A stretch of DNA of 64,000 bases, taken from NCBI RefSeq assembly GCF_902459465.1, contig NW_022985708.1, forward strand, positions 124,001-188,000. Direction: 5' to 3'. This document shows positions 12,380 through 24,633 of this stretch, in pieces. The notes under the pieces were generated by a model. The model saw only the letters and a list, made by a program, of their open reading frames with translations, had not been told where the DNA came from and made no database searches. Both the position numbers and the translations under genes were made by a program. Source of the DNA: Asterias rubens. Lineage: Eukaryota > Echinodermata > Asteroidea > Forcipulatida > Asteriidae. Position 1 is the first letter of the stretch. Every line of letters begins with the position of its first letter.

Positions 12380-13718
12380 ATGACGGACCAGACTGTCCAG
12401 GAACTTCAGGAGGAGATTGACAGCCTCCGTGTAGACCTCCAAGGAAGAGAGGATGAACTTAGGTGTTCAATGGAGGAGGGTACACGCCTGGAGGCAAAGA
12501 TGGAACAATTGACGGACAGACTATCCCGGCTAGAGGACGAATGGAGGCGCACCAGTCGCATGGAGGCTTCGTTTGATTCTGGTTTGGACACTAGAGTTAC
12601 CTACACTGCAAAGGTACAGGGAACAGCGCCGGAGGTCACAGGAGGTGATTGGACACCTCCGAGGAGTATTTTGAAGAGGAAAATAAATTGGATGCCACAG
12701 GCACAATCCACTGCTATCAAGGGAGACACAACGCCCCCTGTGGAGGCTTTCGACCATGAAAGAGGACTTGGACCATGAATTAAGAGGCGAAGTAGCCTTT
12801 AAGGAGACACCATGGCCTCTCAAACGGGATCAACGGATAGTCGGACAGGAGCAGTTGCGAGAGAGGCTACAGAGGGGGGCGGGTCGCCCCAGGATTGTCC
12901 CGGACCGTTTTAGTGATAAGCAGCCTTGGGTGGACTATAAGGAACATTTTGAATCTTGCAAGCTGGTAAACGGATGGGACGACGAAGAGGCGTCCGTATT
13001 TCTAGCGGCGAGCCTTCAGGGACCGGCACTTAAAGTGCTTATACACCACGGAAGTGGAAAAAAGAAGAGACATACGTACAGCGAACTTCTCAAACTTTTG
13101 GATGGACGTTTTGGACCGGGTGAGCGGGCTGAGAATTTCCTGCTGGAGCTTAGGAACAGGAGGCAGGGGCCGAAGGAGACTATCCAGGAGCTCGGCCAGG
13201 CGGTGCGCGAATTGGCAGCTTTTTCGTACCCGGAGTTCACGGAAACCGCAAGGGACCGTCTTGCCGGAGGACACTTCTCCGACGCCATAGCCAGTCAATC
13301 CATTAGAGAGGGTGTGTTCCGAGCAAACCCTTCAACTCTTGACGAGGCGATACGGGTGGCATTGGCCACGGAAAACTTTGAGAAGATTGAGGCTCAACGG
13401 AGTGGGACTAAGTTTGGCCTCGGTAGATGCAGGATGTTGGACAACACCCCTGAGGAGGCGGCACTTCAAAGAACGGGACAAAAGATGCACCAAACGGAAG
13501 AAGAGGCGGGTCAGACACCGAGGAGGCGTGACACCAGGGTGTATCGTTTTCGCCCGGGTTGACCTGCAACCCAAGGGGACCGGTGCTATAACTGTCAGAG
13601 GAACGGACACTTTGCACGGGAATGCCCAGAGAAAAATAATACACATGACCGTCTGGGAAACGCCAATCAGCCTGTCCTACAACCCGAGGAGGGGCTGGAA
13701 CCACATCAGGGTCCCCCA
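12380..13718 (+). pseudogene. gag: gag of retrotransposon 2, frameshifted
   Basis: From ATG 12380 the product begins with a coiled-coil-like region (LQEEIDSLRVDLQGREDEL). The frame is lost near 12760; the gag core continues in another frame (12756-13562) with the pattern typical of retrotransposon gag, for example PWVDYKEHFE and LLDGRFGPGERAENFL. A TGA at 13560-13562 interrupts this frame, and the same frame then reads a CCHC zinc knuckle, CYNCQRNGHFARECP, at about 13584-13628. The stop lies where an arginine codon CGA would fit, so CpG decay is a simple explanation. The 3' end is split by the nested DNA element; GGTCCCCCA at 13710-13718 is its target site. Confidence 0.8.
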
Positions 13719-16379
13719 TAGTCTAGGTTCCTAGACCATTGGTGTTGCGTGGTCACACACAACCAACGTTCCGATTATGCACGGCAAAAACTGTACACGC
13801 TTGTAATGAACGAACGCTAGCGGGCACTCTGTTTCTCTGATTTCCTGTGTTCACCAAGGTCTAGGACATTTGCAACGACGGGTCTTAACTTTTTTATTGT
13901 TTTTCGGCAAATCTCCCCCGACTTTCCGGTGGAGCCAATCAGAGGCTGCGTTGCGGTTGGCTCATGAATAATTCATCAGTGTTGTGCATGCAGTGTAAAT
14001 GCATGCAGTAATGCGTTGCATGACTTTTGCTATACTACTCTGCATGTCCTTACTCTATGATGTGTGTGTGGTAGATGTTTTTATCGGAGTATAATATGTC
14101 CAGATCAGTAGGATTTGAAACTTTGCCACATGGTGGAAATACGATAAAGAAAGGTTTGTGGTACCACCACGAACCTTTCTATGTAGAATATCCAGATCCA
14201 GACTACTGCATTGCCATGATGCAGCTTGAAATGCGATCGTGGCAGGGCCCACACTGATGAAGCCTGTATTGGCTAAACAATTTGCTTATAGTTAGCACAA
14301 AATAGTATTGCTTAGCAGAAACTGGTTACCAGCCAATTTTTAATTAAATTTGAAATGTTGTAGACTTATGCCTAGTGCCCACCTAAATTTTTGGATAGTA
14401 AAAAAATTTTGTACAGTATTTTCTGCCAAACAGATATTAACTGGTGGGCCCTGTAGTGTTATTCACAGTGAAAGTTTTTTAATCTTGGGGGAAGGAAATC
14501 TTGAGGGACTCAAAAGCGTCTTTGTGAGAATGTATTTTGAAACGTAACCGTAGCTGCAGATCTTGGAATGTAAGCGTAGCTTGACTCGGGATTGAAAGCG
14601 TACTTTTTGATATTGTAGCGTAACCTAAACGTATCTTGGAGTGTATAAGCGTAGCTGAGTAGCTGCGTAGCTTAAAACGTAACAGTATCTTTTGGAGCGT
14701 AAGCATATCTTGGAACGTAATTCGTAGCTGCGTATCTTGGAACGTAAGCGTAACTTGACATGGGATTGAAAGCGTACCTTTTGATATTATAGCGTAACTT
14801 GAAGGAACATAAGCAGATCTGTAAGCGCAGCTGAGTAGCTGTGTAGCTTGGAACGTTGACATCTTTTGGAACGTAAGCATATCTTGGACTGAAGCGTAGC
14901 ATCTTGGAACATAAACAAAGCTGCGTATCTTTGAACGTAAGCATAGCTTCACTCGGGCTTGAAAGCGTACCTTTTGATATTATAGTGTAACTTGAAGGAA
15001 CGTAGACCTAAGCGTATCTTGGAACGTAAACGTAGCTGCGTATCTTTGAACATAAGCATAGCTTGACTTGGGCTTGAAAGCGTACCTTTTGATATTATAG
15101 TGTAACTTGAAGGAACGTAGACCTAAGCGTATCTTGGAACGTAAACGTAGCTGCCTATCTTGGAATGTAAGCGTAGCTTGACTCGGGCTTGAAAACATAC
15201 CTTTTGATATTATAGTGTAACTTGAAGGAATGTAGACCTAAGCGTATCTTTGAACGTAAACGTAGCCGAGTAGCTGCGCAGCTTGGAACGTAACCATATA
15301 ATATTTTTTGGAATGTAGCTTTAACAATATCTTTTGGAACAACTCATGAGAAATTGCGAATTTTGATTGCTTGTCGGGTGGCGACTACTGCTATTCAACT
15401 CCCAGTTATTTGAGGCGAATAGTCAGGTCATAAATTCCACTAGTTGCCCAGTTTAATCATTACTTCAAAAATAACTCTTCATTCACAGAATTAAAAAATA
15501 ATACTTTGTTTGGCAAAATTATGCTTTGAGGGAATTTTGTTTTAGCATTATTTTTATTTCAACCTTTTATAAAAAATTCTCATAATATTTTTAAGCTACT
15601 CACACAATAACACTGTCAATATAACCATGATATAACCACGGAGGTAGATGCGATATTTCTACGTTTTGACATCATCAAAATTACCTGAAACTCGTAACAA
15701 AAAGAAATTAGGGGGCCATGAATCAAAATGGAGCATATTGGAACGTTGCGATCATAAAAAACAACAATAAGAGTCGACACCCGCAAGCTGGGAGTTCATA
15801 GCGCCCAGGATTTAACACCTCCAACCCCCACGAGACACGGCATGGGCGGTACGTGATATTCCACAAGGCTTATTTCACGTTCCGATTGCTCCACGCCGTG
15901 GGGCCATACAAGCGTCCGTTACACGGACTCTCTGAATGCTAATCTTACGTTCGATTTTTGACCATTATTTACGATTTCAAATCGTCACGTATCTGTAATC
16001 TGAATAGGTAGTCTATACTTAAAATTTCACTGTTTTCCTTTTAATAGGCCTATAATGACCACGGAATTACTCTTTGAGCAAAGATTATTAAAAATAGCGC
16101 GCCGATCACATTGACCTTTGACTCGGTCTAGTTTGAATAGTCATCTTCAACCCGTCACGTGATATGAATAATCGAGTCATTAGCATAGTCTGGCCACGCC
16201 TTCAATTTGCAAATGTCCTAGACCTTGGTGAGCACAGGATATGGGGAGATCCGGAAATCAGAGAAACAGAGCGCCCGCTAGCGTTCGTTCATTACAAGCG
16301 TGTACAGTTTTTGCCGTGCATAATCGGAACGTTGGTTGTGTGTGACCACGCAACACCAATGGTCTAGGAACCTAGACTA
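13719..16379. mobile_element. Mutator-like non-autonomous DNA element nested in gag-pro junction
   Basis: 2,661 bp. The ends, TAGTCTAGGTTCCTAGACCA and its reverse complement, begin inverted repeats of about 160 bp with only minor differences. A 9-bp direct repeat GGTCCCCCA flanks it (13710-13718 and 16380-16388). Long inverted repeats with a 9-bp target duplication fit the Mutator superfamily. The interior carries a tandem array (14530-15310) and no transposase ORF, so it depended on another element. Confidence 0.8.
14530..15310. repeat. Tandem array of about 115-bp units
   Basis: Inside the Mutator-like element. CCTTTTGATATTATAG recurs near 14969, 15086 and 15199, giving a unit of about 113-117 bp. 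Shorter submotifs such as AAGCGTA, GTAGCTG and CTTGGAACGTAA recur inside units. The repeats create spurious minus-strand ORFs. Confidence 0.75.
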
Positions 16380-16405
16380 GGTCCCCCAGCTATTTAAACC
16401 CAAAC

Positions 16406-17302
16406 ATGACAAACCTCCAGCCCGAACTGAAAGAAAGAATACTGGTACCAACGATCTCTCCAAAGAAAGGACTCTACGTACGTGGGAAAGTGCGTTCCCT
16501 TGACATTCCACTACTTGTAGACACTGGAACAACTGATACAATTATTTCGACTGAAGTTTACTACCGAATTCCACCCGAGAGGCGGCCCAGGTTGGAAACA
16601 GAAAGCATAAAAATGTTCCAGGCGGACGGGACACCGATAGACACTTTGGGCGTTGCACAAATCAAAGTTAAGGTTGGAAGAACTATCTTCCCAGTGCGGG
16701 CAGTTTTTGCTAAGGTTAGCGCACAGGGAATTCTAGGAATGGATTTTCTCATACCTACAGGAGGGGTGTTAGATTTTAAGTCCTTGGAACTTGTGTTGCA
16801 TGGAGAACACATCAAGTGTACGAGCCGATTGGGAACATCGTTGTGTGCCAGGATAGTGGTGGCTAAGACCACTGTCATACCACCAGGGAATGAGGCAGTC
16901 ATACCGGGGAGAATGGATAAATCATTTGACTCCTATCATGTCGGAGTAATAGAACCAGTTGAAGGAGGAGGGGTGGTGGCTGACAAGGGCCCTATAATTG
17001 CGAGATCACTAGTGAACATGGACGGCGAGACACTGCCGCTGCGTGTGTTGAACCCAGGACGACAGAAGTGTGTCCTTCGATGTGGGGTGACCGCAGGCCG
17101 CCTCACGCCAGTTGAGGAAGGAGATGTAGAAGAGGCAACAAAGGGAGCAGCGGAGAGAGGGTCAAATGATGTGCATGTCCCAGGACACCTCCAGGATCTT
17201 TGGAAGCGCAGCGTGGAGGGGATAGATGTACGCTACCATTATACAGTTGCAGGGCTGTTGTCAGAATTCTCGGGTTTATTTCTGAGGGAGAAAAGGACTT
17301 AG
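16406..17302 (+). CDS. pro: Retropepsin-like protease and pol start, retrotransposon 2
   Basis: 298 residues. The active-site motif LLVDTGTTDTIIS near residues 36-48 identifies an aspartic retropepsin, and ILGMDFL near residue 110 fits the second conserved protease block. The product would process the Gag-Pol polyprotein. The frame ends at 17302 where the pol linker (EFSGLF...) should run on into RT, so a frameshift lies near 17285-17300. It starts 26 bases after the nested DNA element. Confidence 0.8.
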   Translation: MTNLQPELKERILVPTISPKKGLYVRGKVRSLDIPLLVDTGTTDTIISTEVYYRIPPERRPRLETESIKMFQADGTPIDTLGVAQIKVKVGRTIFPVRAVFAKVSAQGILGMDFLIPTGGVLDFKSLELVLHGEHIKCTSRLGTSLCARIVVAKTTVIPPGNEAVIPGRMDKSFDSYHVGVIEPVEGGGVVADKGPIIARSLVNMDGETLPLRVLNPGRQKCVLRCGVTAGRLTPVEEGDVEEATKGAAERGSNDVHVPGHLQDLWKRSVEGIDVRYHYTVAGLLSEFSGLFLREKRT

Positions 17303-17735
17303 GAAAAACTGACTGGGTGAAACACACCATAGACACCGGCAGTGCTAAACCAGTAAAGGAGAGGCCTCGGCGACAGCCTCCATGTAACCAAAAGGAGATA
17401 GACCGACAGGTGGACGACTTGTTACAAAGAGGCGTTTGGAGCCATCGGACAGTCCATGGGCTTCCAACGTAGTTCTTATAGAGGGCTCAACGAGAGGACA
17501 ATTAAGGATGCCTACCCCGTACCACGAATTGACGACACACTTGACGCCCTAGCTGGTGCAAGATGGTTTTCAACCCTTGATCTTGCGTCCGGCTATTGGC
17601 AAGTCGAACTGGACGACGAGGCCTGTAAAAAGTCTGCTTTTGTAGTTTGCGGAGGGTTGTACAGTTGGAGGGTTATGCCCTTCGGCTTGTGCAATGCCCC
17701 TGCCACATTCAAGAGGCTCATGTGTCTCTGCTGGA
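17290..17735 (+). pseudogene. pol: Reverse transcriptase fragment, retrotransposon 2
   Basis: After a frameshift, DLGKTDWVKHTIDTG begins the RT N-terminal region; another shift occurs near 17440, where the SDSPWAS block is in a different frame. From about 17485 the frame reads NERTIKDAYPVPRIDD, motif A FSTLDLASGYWQ, and motif B FGLCNAPATF. A short piece with the VDYR block appears to be missing. The catalytic YxDD box, RNase H and the integrase core are absent because sequence after FKRLM joins directly to an unrelated tail. A dead RT. Confidence 0.85.
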
Positions 17736-18108
17736 CAAGGACGTGCCAGCCCCGGTGCGTGAGCCACTTCGAGGAAAGCCCCATGGGATGTTTGCGCTGG
17801 CCAAAGGTGAGGAGGATGTGAAAGAGCAGAGCAGTGAAGATGAGGAGGGAGTACTGCCACCAGACAAGCCAGCCGAGGCAAGGGCCGGGAACGACGAGGG
17901 AGAAGCAGAACACAGAGAGGACCTGCAACCAATCCACGAGGTGCCTCTTGCAGAAGTCCTTAGAGGCAGAGTTAGCCGCGTGACTGAGGTGTCGACCACA
18001 TCGGACTACCAAGAGGGGTTGAAGGTTCGCGAGTATCGGTTGCACACGTACAGTTCAACCTGGACTTCCGTAGGGTGTAGAGACAGTCCATCAGAGGTGT
18101 TCGCGTAG
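17735..18108 (+). pseudogene. Acidic C-terminal tail of pol, retrotransposon 2
   Basis: A frame open across 17647-18108 reads an acidic region (EEDVKEQSSEDEEGVLPP) ending at 18108. Its position before the purine tract and LTR suggests the C-terminal end of the Pol polyprotein, joined to RT by a large deletion. No integrase motif is visible, so this is an inference from position. Confidence 0.4.
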
Positions 18109-18154
18109 GGCTCGTTAAGTCACCAGCTCTTGCCATTCTTTCATAAACGTTTAT

Positions 18155-18300
18155 CTCAGGTTTTTCCATAAAGTTTTTCTATAAAGTTTTCTATAAAGTT
18201 TTCCATAAAGTTTTTTATAAAGTTTTCTATAAAGTTTTCTATAAAGTTTTCTATAAAGTTTTCGTTAAAGTTTTCTATAAAGTGTTTATAAAGTTTTGAA
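18155..18300. repeat. Tandem ATAAAGTTTTC repeats
   Basis: About a dozen copies of an 11-13-base unit ATAAAGTTTT(C/T)(T/C), between the coding tail and the 3' LTR of retrotransposon 2. A purine-rich AAGAAGGAGG tract follows at 18427-18436, just before the LTR. Confidence 0.85.
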
Positions 18301-18439
18301 GAGAGGCGCATGTATAAAGAGGCGCCGGAGGAGTTGAGGACCCTGTTGAAGTAAGTTTAATAAAGTTATTGTTTTTCAGTAAGTTGCTTTGATTCTTAGG
18401 TCTTTATGAATGGGGGCGTTCATGCCAAGAAGGAGGCTT

Positions 18440-19168
18440 TGTGACGCAACTTACCCACCACATGAGGGCGCACGACTAGCTGCGGGCTATAAAGCCGTGA
18501 GCGCAACAGTCGGGTCTCTCAGTCAGCCCTCAGTTTCCCATGTAGTTAGTTCATAGTTGGTGTATTCAGCACGTGCAAGGAGTATAACTAGGTAGGCTTG
18601 GGCGGGGCAGACGGCGTGCTGCACGGTGGGTGAAGTCGGGCTGGGCGCTGGTCACCGGGTGTCAGGAGGCTACTGGAGGCGCAGCTACGGGCTGCTGTAG
18701 GTAGCGCGACGGGACGGAGCCGGGGAGCGCGCGTCGATGCACCGGCCGCCTCTACAAGGGAGATACGAGGACTCGGAGCCGTAGAGGGCGGGCATCTAGG
18801 GAGGCGCACTATCACGCAATTGAGGCGTACGGCACGACGGACACCCGGAGGCTAAGCCCAGCCAGGCATTACCCCACCGACAGCATTGCCTCTCATTAAT
18901 GAACAGGGGGGCTATTGTGATTGTAGGGATTACACTAATAATTAGGGAGGTTATTCAACAGGGGTCCAGTTAATACAAGAGTGATTGCATAATAAATAGG
19001 TTGGAACAGTGATATATCTGTCTCTGTGTTTTTATATTGTCTGTCCATTGTCTGTCCCAGAAGGCTGAGGCGCGGGTGAGTGCAGCTACGCGTATAGGCG
19101 GTATATTTCATCCAAAACGGACCTACCTTTCTCGACCGCTCGATTGGTAAGGGACCAGTTCCGCCACA
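18440..19168 (+). repeat. 3' LTR of retrotransposon 2
   Basis: 729 bp, homologous to 11514-12222. The length difference from the 5' LTR includes an extra stretch near 18822-18841. Divergence between the LTRs suggests an older insertion than retrotransposon 1. Confidence 0.9.
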
Positions 19169-20450
19169 ATATTTTTATTTTATTTTGTTTTTTACAGTAT
19201 ACACCCTCAGCTCCTCAACCGACCAAAAAAAGTGAGTCTGTTAAATTGTATCATAATGTGTCAAGCTTGGCACATGCATGCGTTATAGAGGACTACAACT
19301 TACACAATACAACATTTCCTTAATTTCTTTTAGAGAAAAAGTAATCATAAGTTTTGGAAAAGTGGGTTGGAATCTTTCCTATTTAATAGAGGCGGGCAGA
19401 GCCACGTATTTTTACGGTAATATCATCTTACATGAACAGTCCAGAATGTTGTTTTTCCGAATTATAAAATAAAGGATAAGCCAAGGAAGACTCAACCAGC
19501 CCACTGGCCTAAACACCCTATGAAAGAATAAAATTATGGTATAATTACAATCATATAACGTGCACGAACTAATAGTGAATTTTACCAGCCTACACCATGG
19601 AGGTAAAAAGTATTACCTCCATGAATATACGGTAGGGAAACAAGTAATTGACTGTGATTTAAATTTCCAGCAAAACAAAACCTACAACCCACGGTTAGCT
19701 GCAAAGGCGGATTGGCCTATATACAACACCGTCCGATCTCCCCTCCACACTATTATATTCAACACAAACCAAAATAATGGTCACCCGAAGCCAATATTAC
19801 GCACACACACACACACACAGTCGATGTTCAAACTTCCCATAAAGTGGTTGACCTTGACCCAGAAAACCACATTCACATTTGCAACTCATAAAACCAGAAT
19901 GTTCACCATTATACAAGGCAATCTTCCCCTTCCCCCCCCCCACACCCCCCCCCACATAAGGCCCTACTCAAACTTCACAACAGCGCGTAGACCTTGACCC
20001 AGAAAACCACATTCCGAAGTCACCAACTACAAAGAGTGCGTGCGCACCGTCAATATAAACACACACACACACACTCCTACATGCTTTCACCTCCAACCGA
20101 GGACAACGTTTAGAACCCAGCATCTGTGGACGTGCTCAAAATAGAATAGTATAGGCCTACAATGAAGACAAAACACTAGTCAGTCCACCTCAAACAAATG
20201 TAGCAAGTATTGATTGATTTAAACTGCTAATTACCCCCTTTTTATTATTCGCTATTTTTACATTCAACCGTGGACGCCAGTGTGAAGCATAGTTTTGTAC
20301 ATATCAACCGAGGACGTTATTAATAACACTGTTAAATTTGTGTTTTTTCGAAATTTGTTGTTTTAATTGTTTTGTTTATTGTTGTGTGGTAAGAGTTATG
20401 ATTGTTCCCCCGCAAAAAAACTGACACGCACCAATATCCATGCAATACCG
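19169..20450. other. No gene recognised
   Basis: A/T-rich DNA with (AC)n stretches near 19800 and 20060 and C-runs near 19930. A block ACCTTGACCCAGAAAACCAC occurs twice (about 19850 and 19991). CAACCGAGGAC and CAACCGTGGAC motifs begin here (20095, 20270, 20303). Confidence 0.5.
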
Positions 20451-20455
20451 GTGCA

Positions 20456-23240
20456 CACCGCTAGCGGTCCCTCAATCACCGACCGCGGTGAGTTTAGCAC
20501 TACCCAACTGCGGACAGTCTGATCCTACGTACCTCCTGCATTATCTGTGTAAAGTCCGCAGTTGACTGGTACCAGACTGACTGGTGGTCCGCGGTTGCAG
20601 ACAGTGTATATCTGGCGGTATATACTGTCTGCAACTGCGGACCACCAGTCAACTGTGGACCGTCCACAGTTGACTGGTACCAGACTAGTCTTGGTTCAAG
20701 ACTCTCCTGGATTTGTCACAACAGGTCGCGCTATCACCCCCAACGCGCTATCAACCACGAACCGCTGTCACCCGAGAACCGCTATCACAGGAGAGTCTTG
20801 GCACATTCGTTAAATCCCCCCCCCCAAAAAAAAGGGGCGGGCTCTGCGGGAAACCTACGCACGCGCATTATGTTTCCCCCCGATTTTGGGGGGAGATTTA
20901 ACGAATGTTCCAAGACTCTCCTGTGATAGCGGTTCGTGGTTGATAGCGCGTTGGGGGTGATAGCGCGCTTTCTTATTACAAATCCAGGAGAGTCCTGAAC
21001 CAAGACTAGTACCAGACTGACTGGTGGTCCGCGGTTGCAGACAGTGTATATCTGGCGGTATACACTGTCTGCAACCGTGGACCACCAGTCAACTGTGGAC
21101 CGTCCACAGTTGACTGGTACCAGACTGACTGATGGTCCTCGGTTGCAGGTAGTCTGGCGGTATATGTCTGCAAGCGCGGACCACCAGGTAGTTTGGCACT
21201 ACCCAACCGTGGACAGTGCTAATTTTATATTTTGTTTAAAGGCAAAGAGAGACGTTTTGTACTACCAATTACGATCGCCACAGTCTTAAATAAATGGATA
21301 TTCCAAGTTAATGATCAAATGAAGATGCTATGTTTACATTTTGCCTTTTAAAAATATATTTTCCACATCAAATAAATTACATCAAATAAAGTACAAAACA
21401 GTAACTTGCTATTACTTTTGCTATTTTTTCCAAAACTAAACAGTCTCAGATAAACCAATACAATCCTGAAAACAAAATCAAGGAAACAGGTCGGGCAACA
21501 GATCTCAAACAATATTAAATCTAAGTGGTCATTTTAACGAGGGTACTTTCTAGAGAAATCTTTGCTGATGGTCAAACTTGTTGCTTGAACAGAGTTGGAT
21601 CAAGGGCTAAAGCAGACTCAATATCTTAATAAAATTTACCTGGCAAATATATAAGATCCCTAATATGAAGTCTTAACTTTGCTCTAGTTTTAGAAATTAA
21701 GTAAACAAAAATCAAACAAATTAATTGTCCAATTCAAAGTGTATCATTTTATTCTTCAACACATCCATGACAAGGTACCACATTTTATGATCTACAGATG
21801 CACCACCAAACACTTCAACACATCAAAGGAAAGAAAAGGTTTGGATACTACTGACTGCAGCACTGTTGACTGGTACCAAACTCATGTGTGGTCTTCAGTT
21901 GCAACACTTTCTGCAAGCACAGACCACCAGTAAGCTTGGCACTACCTCAACTAGCTGTGGACAGTACATGTACATACACTACAACTTTTTTAAAGCTTTG
22001 TTCGAAGGCACAAAAATACGATTTGTTCTGCCAAATACCATTGTCACAAACTTAAAAACATAAATATCCCAAGTTGTTGTGCAAGTGACGAAGATTTGTT
22101 TAAACTTTGCTTGGAAATGTTTAACAATTAACAATGAACAAACTAATAACAACTACACATAGTAACTGTTTTAACTTTAAAAAATATAAGTGTAGTTGTT
22201 CAACAGTGTAAGATAACACAGTAAAATCTGGGGCTAAAGCAGACTTATCTCTTCTTAAAAATTAGCGGTCCCTCAATCGCCGACCGCGGTGAGTTTAGCA
22301 CTACCCAACTGCGGACAGTCTGATCCTACGTACCTCCTGCATTATCTGTGTAAAGTTCACAGTGACTGGTACCAGACTGACTGGTGGTCCGCGGTTGCAG
22401 ACAGTGTATATCTGGCGGTATACACTGTCTGCAACCGTGGACCACCAGTCAACTGTGGACCGTCCACAGTTGACTGGTACCAGACTGACTGATGGTCCAC
22501 GGTTGCAGGTAGTCTGGCGGTATATGTCTGCAAGCGCGGACCACCAGGTAGTTTGGCACTACCCAACCGTGGACAGTGCTAATTTTATATTTTGTTTAAA
22601 GGCAAAGAGAGACGTTTTGTACTACCAATTACGATCGCCACAGTCTTAAATAAATGGATATTCCAAGTTAATGAGCAAATGAAGATGCTATGTTTACATT
22701 TTGCCTTTTAAAAATATATTTTCCACATCAAATAAACTGTAAGTACAAAACAGTAACTTGCTTTTACTTTTGCTATTTTTTCCAACACATCAAAGGAAAG
22801 AAAAGGTTTGGATACACTACTGACTGCAGCACTGTTGACTGGTACCAAACTCATGTGTGGTGTTCAGTTGCAACACTTTCTGCAAGCACAGACCACCAGT
22901 AAGCTTGGCACTACCTCAACTAGCTGTGGACAGTACATGTACATACACTACAACTTTTTTAAAGCTTTGTTCGAAGGCACAAAAATACGATTTGTTCTGC
23001 CAAATACCATTGTCACAAACTTAAAAACATCGATATCCCAAGTTATTGTGCAAGTGACGAAGATTTGTTTAAACTTTGCTTGGAAATGTTTCTTAACAAT
23101 TAACAATGAACAAACTAATAACAACTACACATAGTAACTGTTTTAACTTTTAAAAATATAAGTGTAGTTGTTCAACAGTGTAAGATAAAACAGTAAAATC
23201 TGGGGCTAAAGCAGACTTATCTCTTCTTAAAAATTTAACT
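20456..23240. repeat. Palindrome-rich duplicated array with CAACCGTGGAC motifs
   Basis: Overlapping imperfect palindromes are built from CAAC(C/T)GTGGAC and its reverse complement around GTATATCTGGCGGTAT-like centres. A block at 21003-21420 recurs at 22363-22770, and 21819-22262 recurs at 22784-23236, in the same orientation. A separate hairpin occupies 20735-20965. Decayed copies of gene B's last exon are interleaved (see 21540 and others). All ORFs here are by-products. Confidence 0.75.
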
Positions 23241-23489
23241 GGCAAAATAATCCCTTAGATCAAATCTTAACGTTGCATTAGTTTAAGAAACACAGTGAAA
23301 TAATAATCAATTGTTAACCATCCACTTAAACTATATATTCTTCAACACAGCCATATTCAAGTTCTTTGCTACTCATTTTATGATCTACATTTATGCACTT
23401 AAGCCAGGCAGGAACACGACCAGTCACAAATTAACATAACTCGACTCATTCTCACAATTCAGCTCAAAACATGAGCTGCACCAACTTTA

Positions 23490-23657
23490 GAACTTGAGTT
23501 CTAATTGTTGACAGTTTTAGAACAAGGGTTTGTAAGTCTTTTAGGCATAATGATGGATGTGAACCAGTACCAAAACTGGAGGAGGCAGTAAGGTAGTATA
23601 GACAATTACAGCAAAGTTTTCTGCATGGAGGAGTATTTTGATACCAAGTTTTACAAT
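23490..23657. repeat. Direct repeat block 1, left copy
   Basis: About 165 bp nearly identical to 35386-35550, same orientation. The right copy lies just upstream of the first exon of gene B. Part of a homologous flank shared by genes B and C. Confidence 0.8.
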
Positions 23658-23993
23658 AAAACAAGTACATGTAATGTAGCTTTGTGGATAAAAAATTGTT
23701 CTTAATAGCTTCGTTTTTGGAATGCTAGGGAGGGAGTCCAGTGTTTTGGCACCATAAATTAATGGAGCAAATGTACAAAATTGCACCCCATATGCCTCCA
23801 GTGTTATTCAGCATCACCATCATTATGACTCCTCACATACTGTTCACATACTGTACAGTAACTTTAAGTGTACGGACAGAGTGTTGTTACAAATAATATG
23901 GCTGATTGCAGTCGGGGCGTACATTTGTAGCCCCCATACAGGTGCCAAATAATAAAGTGCATTGCGTACTAAGCACTAGTATAAGTAATATTG

Positions 23994-24633
23994 GGGCTAG
24001 TCATGCATCACGTACATTAAATTTAAAATGTAAAGCAAGAAAAAAATCAAAAACTTCAACCAAGAATTAGGCCAAGATCCTATATGGATAATATTTTTTT
24101 TTTCAAGTATACTTGAAACAAACGCACTTACTACAAGCCACATGTAGCTATGTTATTAACCTGGTTACAAAATGCTTCAAACTGTTGTTTGTTGACTTCA
24201 CTGTGGGTGCTGCATATCATGCCACGCTGTGTGACTATGAACTTGACATAATTAAAATCTTTGCTGAGATCAATGAAAATAAAATGACAATGATCCCTGT
24301 AAAAGTGCCGATACAGCAATCCAACTAAATCAAAAACACCAAACAAGAAGCGTGCCTCCGCAGGATCAGCACAAATAACAAGTCCACCTTTTAAAGACAT
24401 GTTGTCTGACAAACCCTTAGCCTTGCCAGTGCATACTAATTAGTTACTAACTTACGACGAGTCCTATGTCAAGTTAGCAATACCTTTAAAAAAAACAGCT
24501 GAATTCTTATTATGTTTTAACTGGTTTTAAACAACTACATGTATAGCCACAAATTACCAGCCGTACTTTATTCACAAATAACAAAGCCGTACACTGATGG
24601 TAATAAAACCGACAGAAAAAGAGAGAAAATCTA
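23994..24633. repeat. Direct repeat block 2, left copy, with conserved 93-codon ORF
   Basis: About 640 bp homologous to 44798-45443, same orientation. On the minus strand both copies keep an ORF starting MSDNMS (24131-24412 here, 44956-45222 there) with very few changes and a shared ICADPAEARFLFGVFDL. I recognise no domain. Short spacing since duplication may explain the shared frame, so it is not called as a gene. Confidence 0.7.

Larger units (their letters stand above)
11514..19168 (+). mobile_element. Ty3/gypsy LTR retrotransposon 2, defective
   Basis: LTRs at 11514-12222 and 18440-19168 both start TGTGACG and end CCACA; ATAT flanks both sides (11510-11513, 19169-19172). Order is LTR, leucine-tRNA-type primer site, gag, protease, partial reverse transcriptase, tail, purine-rich tract, LTR. 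Most of pol (second half of RT, RNase H, most of integrase) is missing. Gag has a frameshift and a stop, pol has several frameshifts, and a 2.66-kb DNA element is inserted between gag and protease. The element cannot move on its own. Confidence 0.9.

Noticed and set aside
12530..13719. Several minus-strand ORFs of 90-104 codons
   Set aside because: Shadows of gag on the opposite strand; no homology signature and disrupted context.
14479..15198. Minus-strand ORFs rich in YVPRY-like words
   Set aside because: Produced by the 115-bp tandem array in the Mutator-like element.
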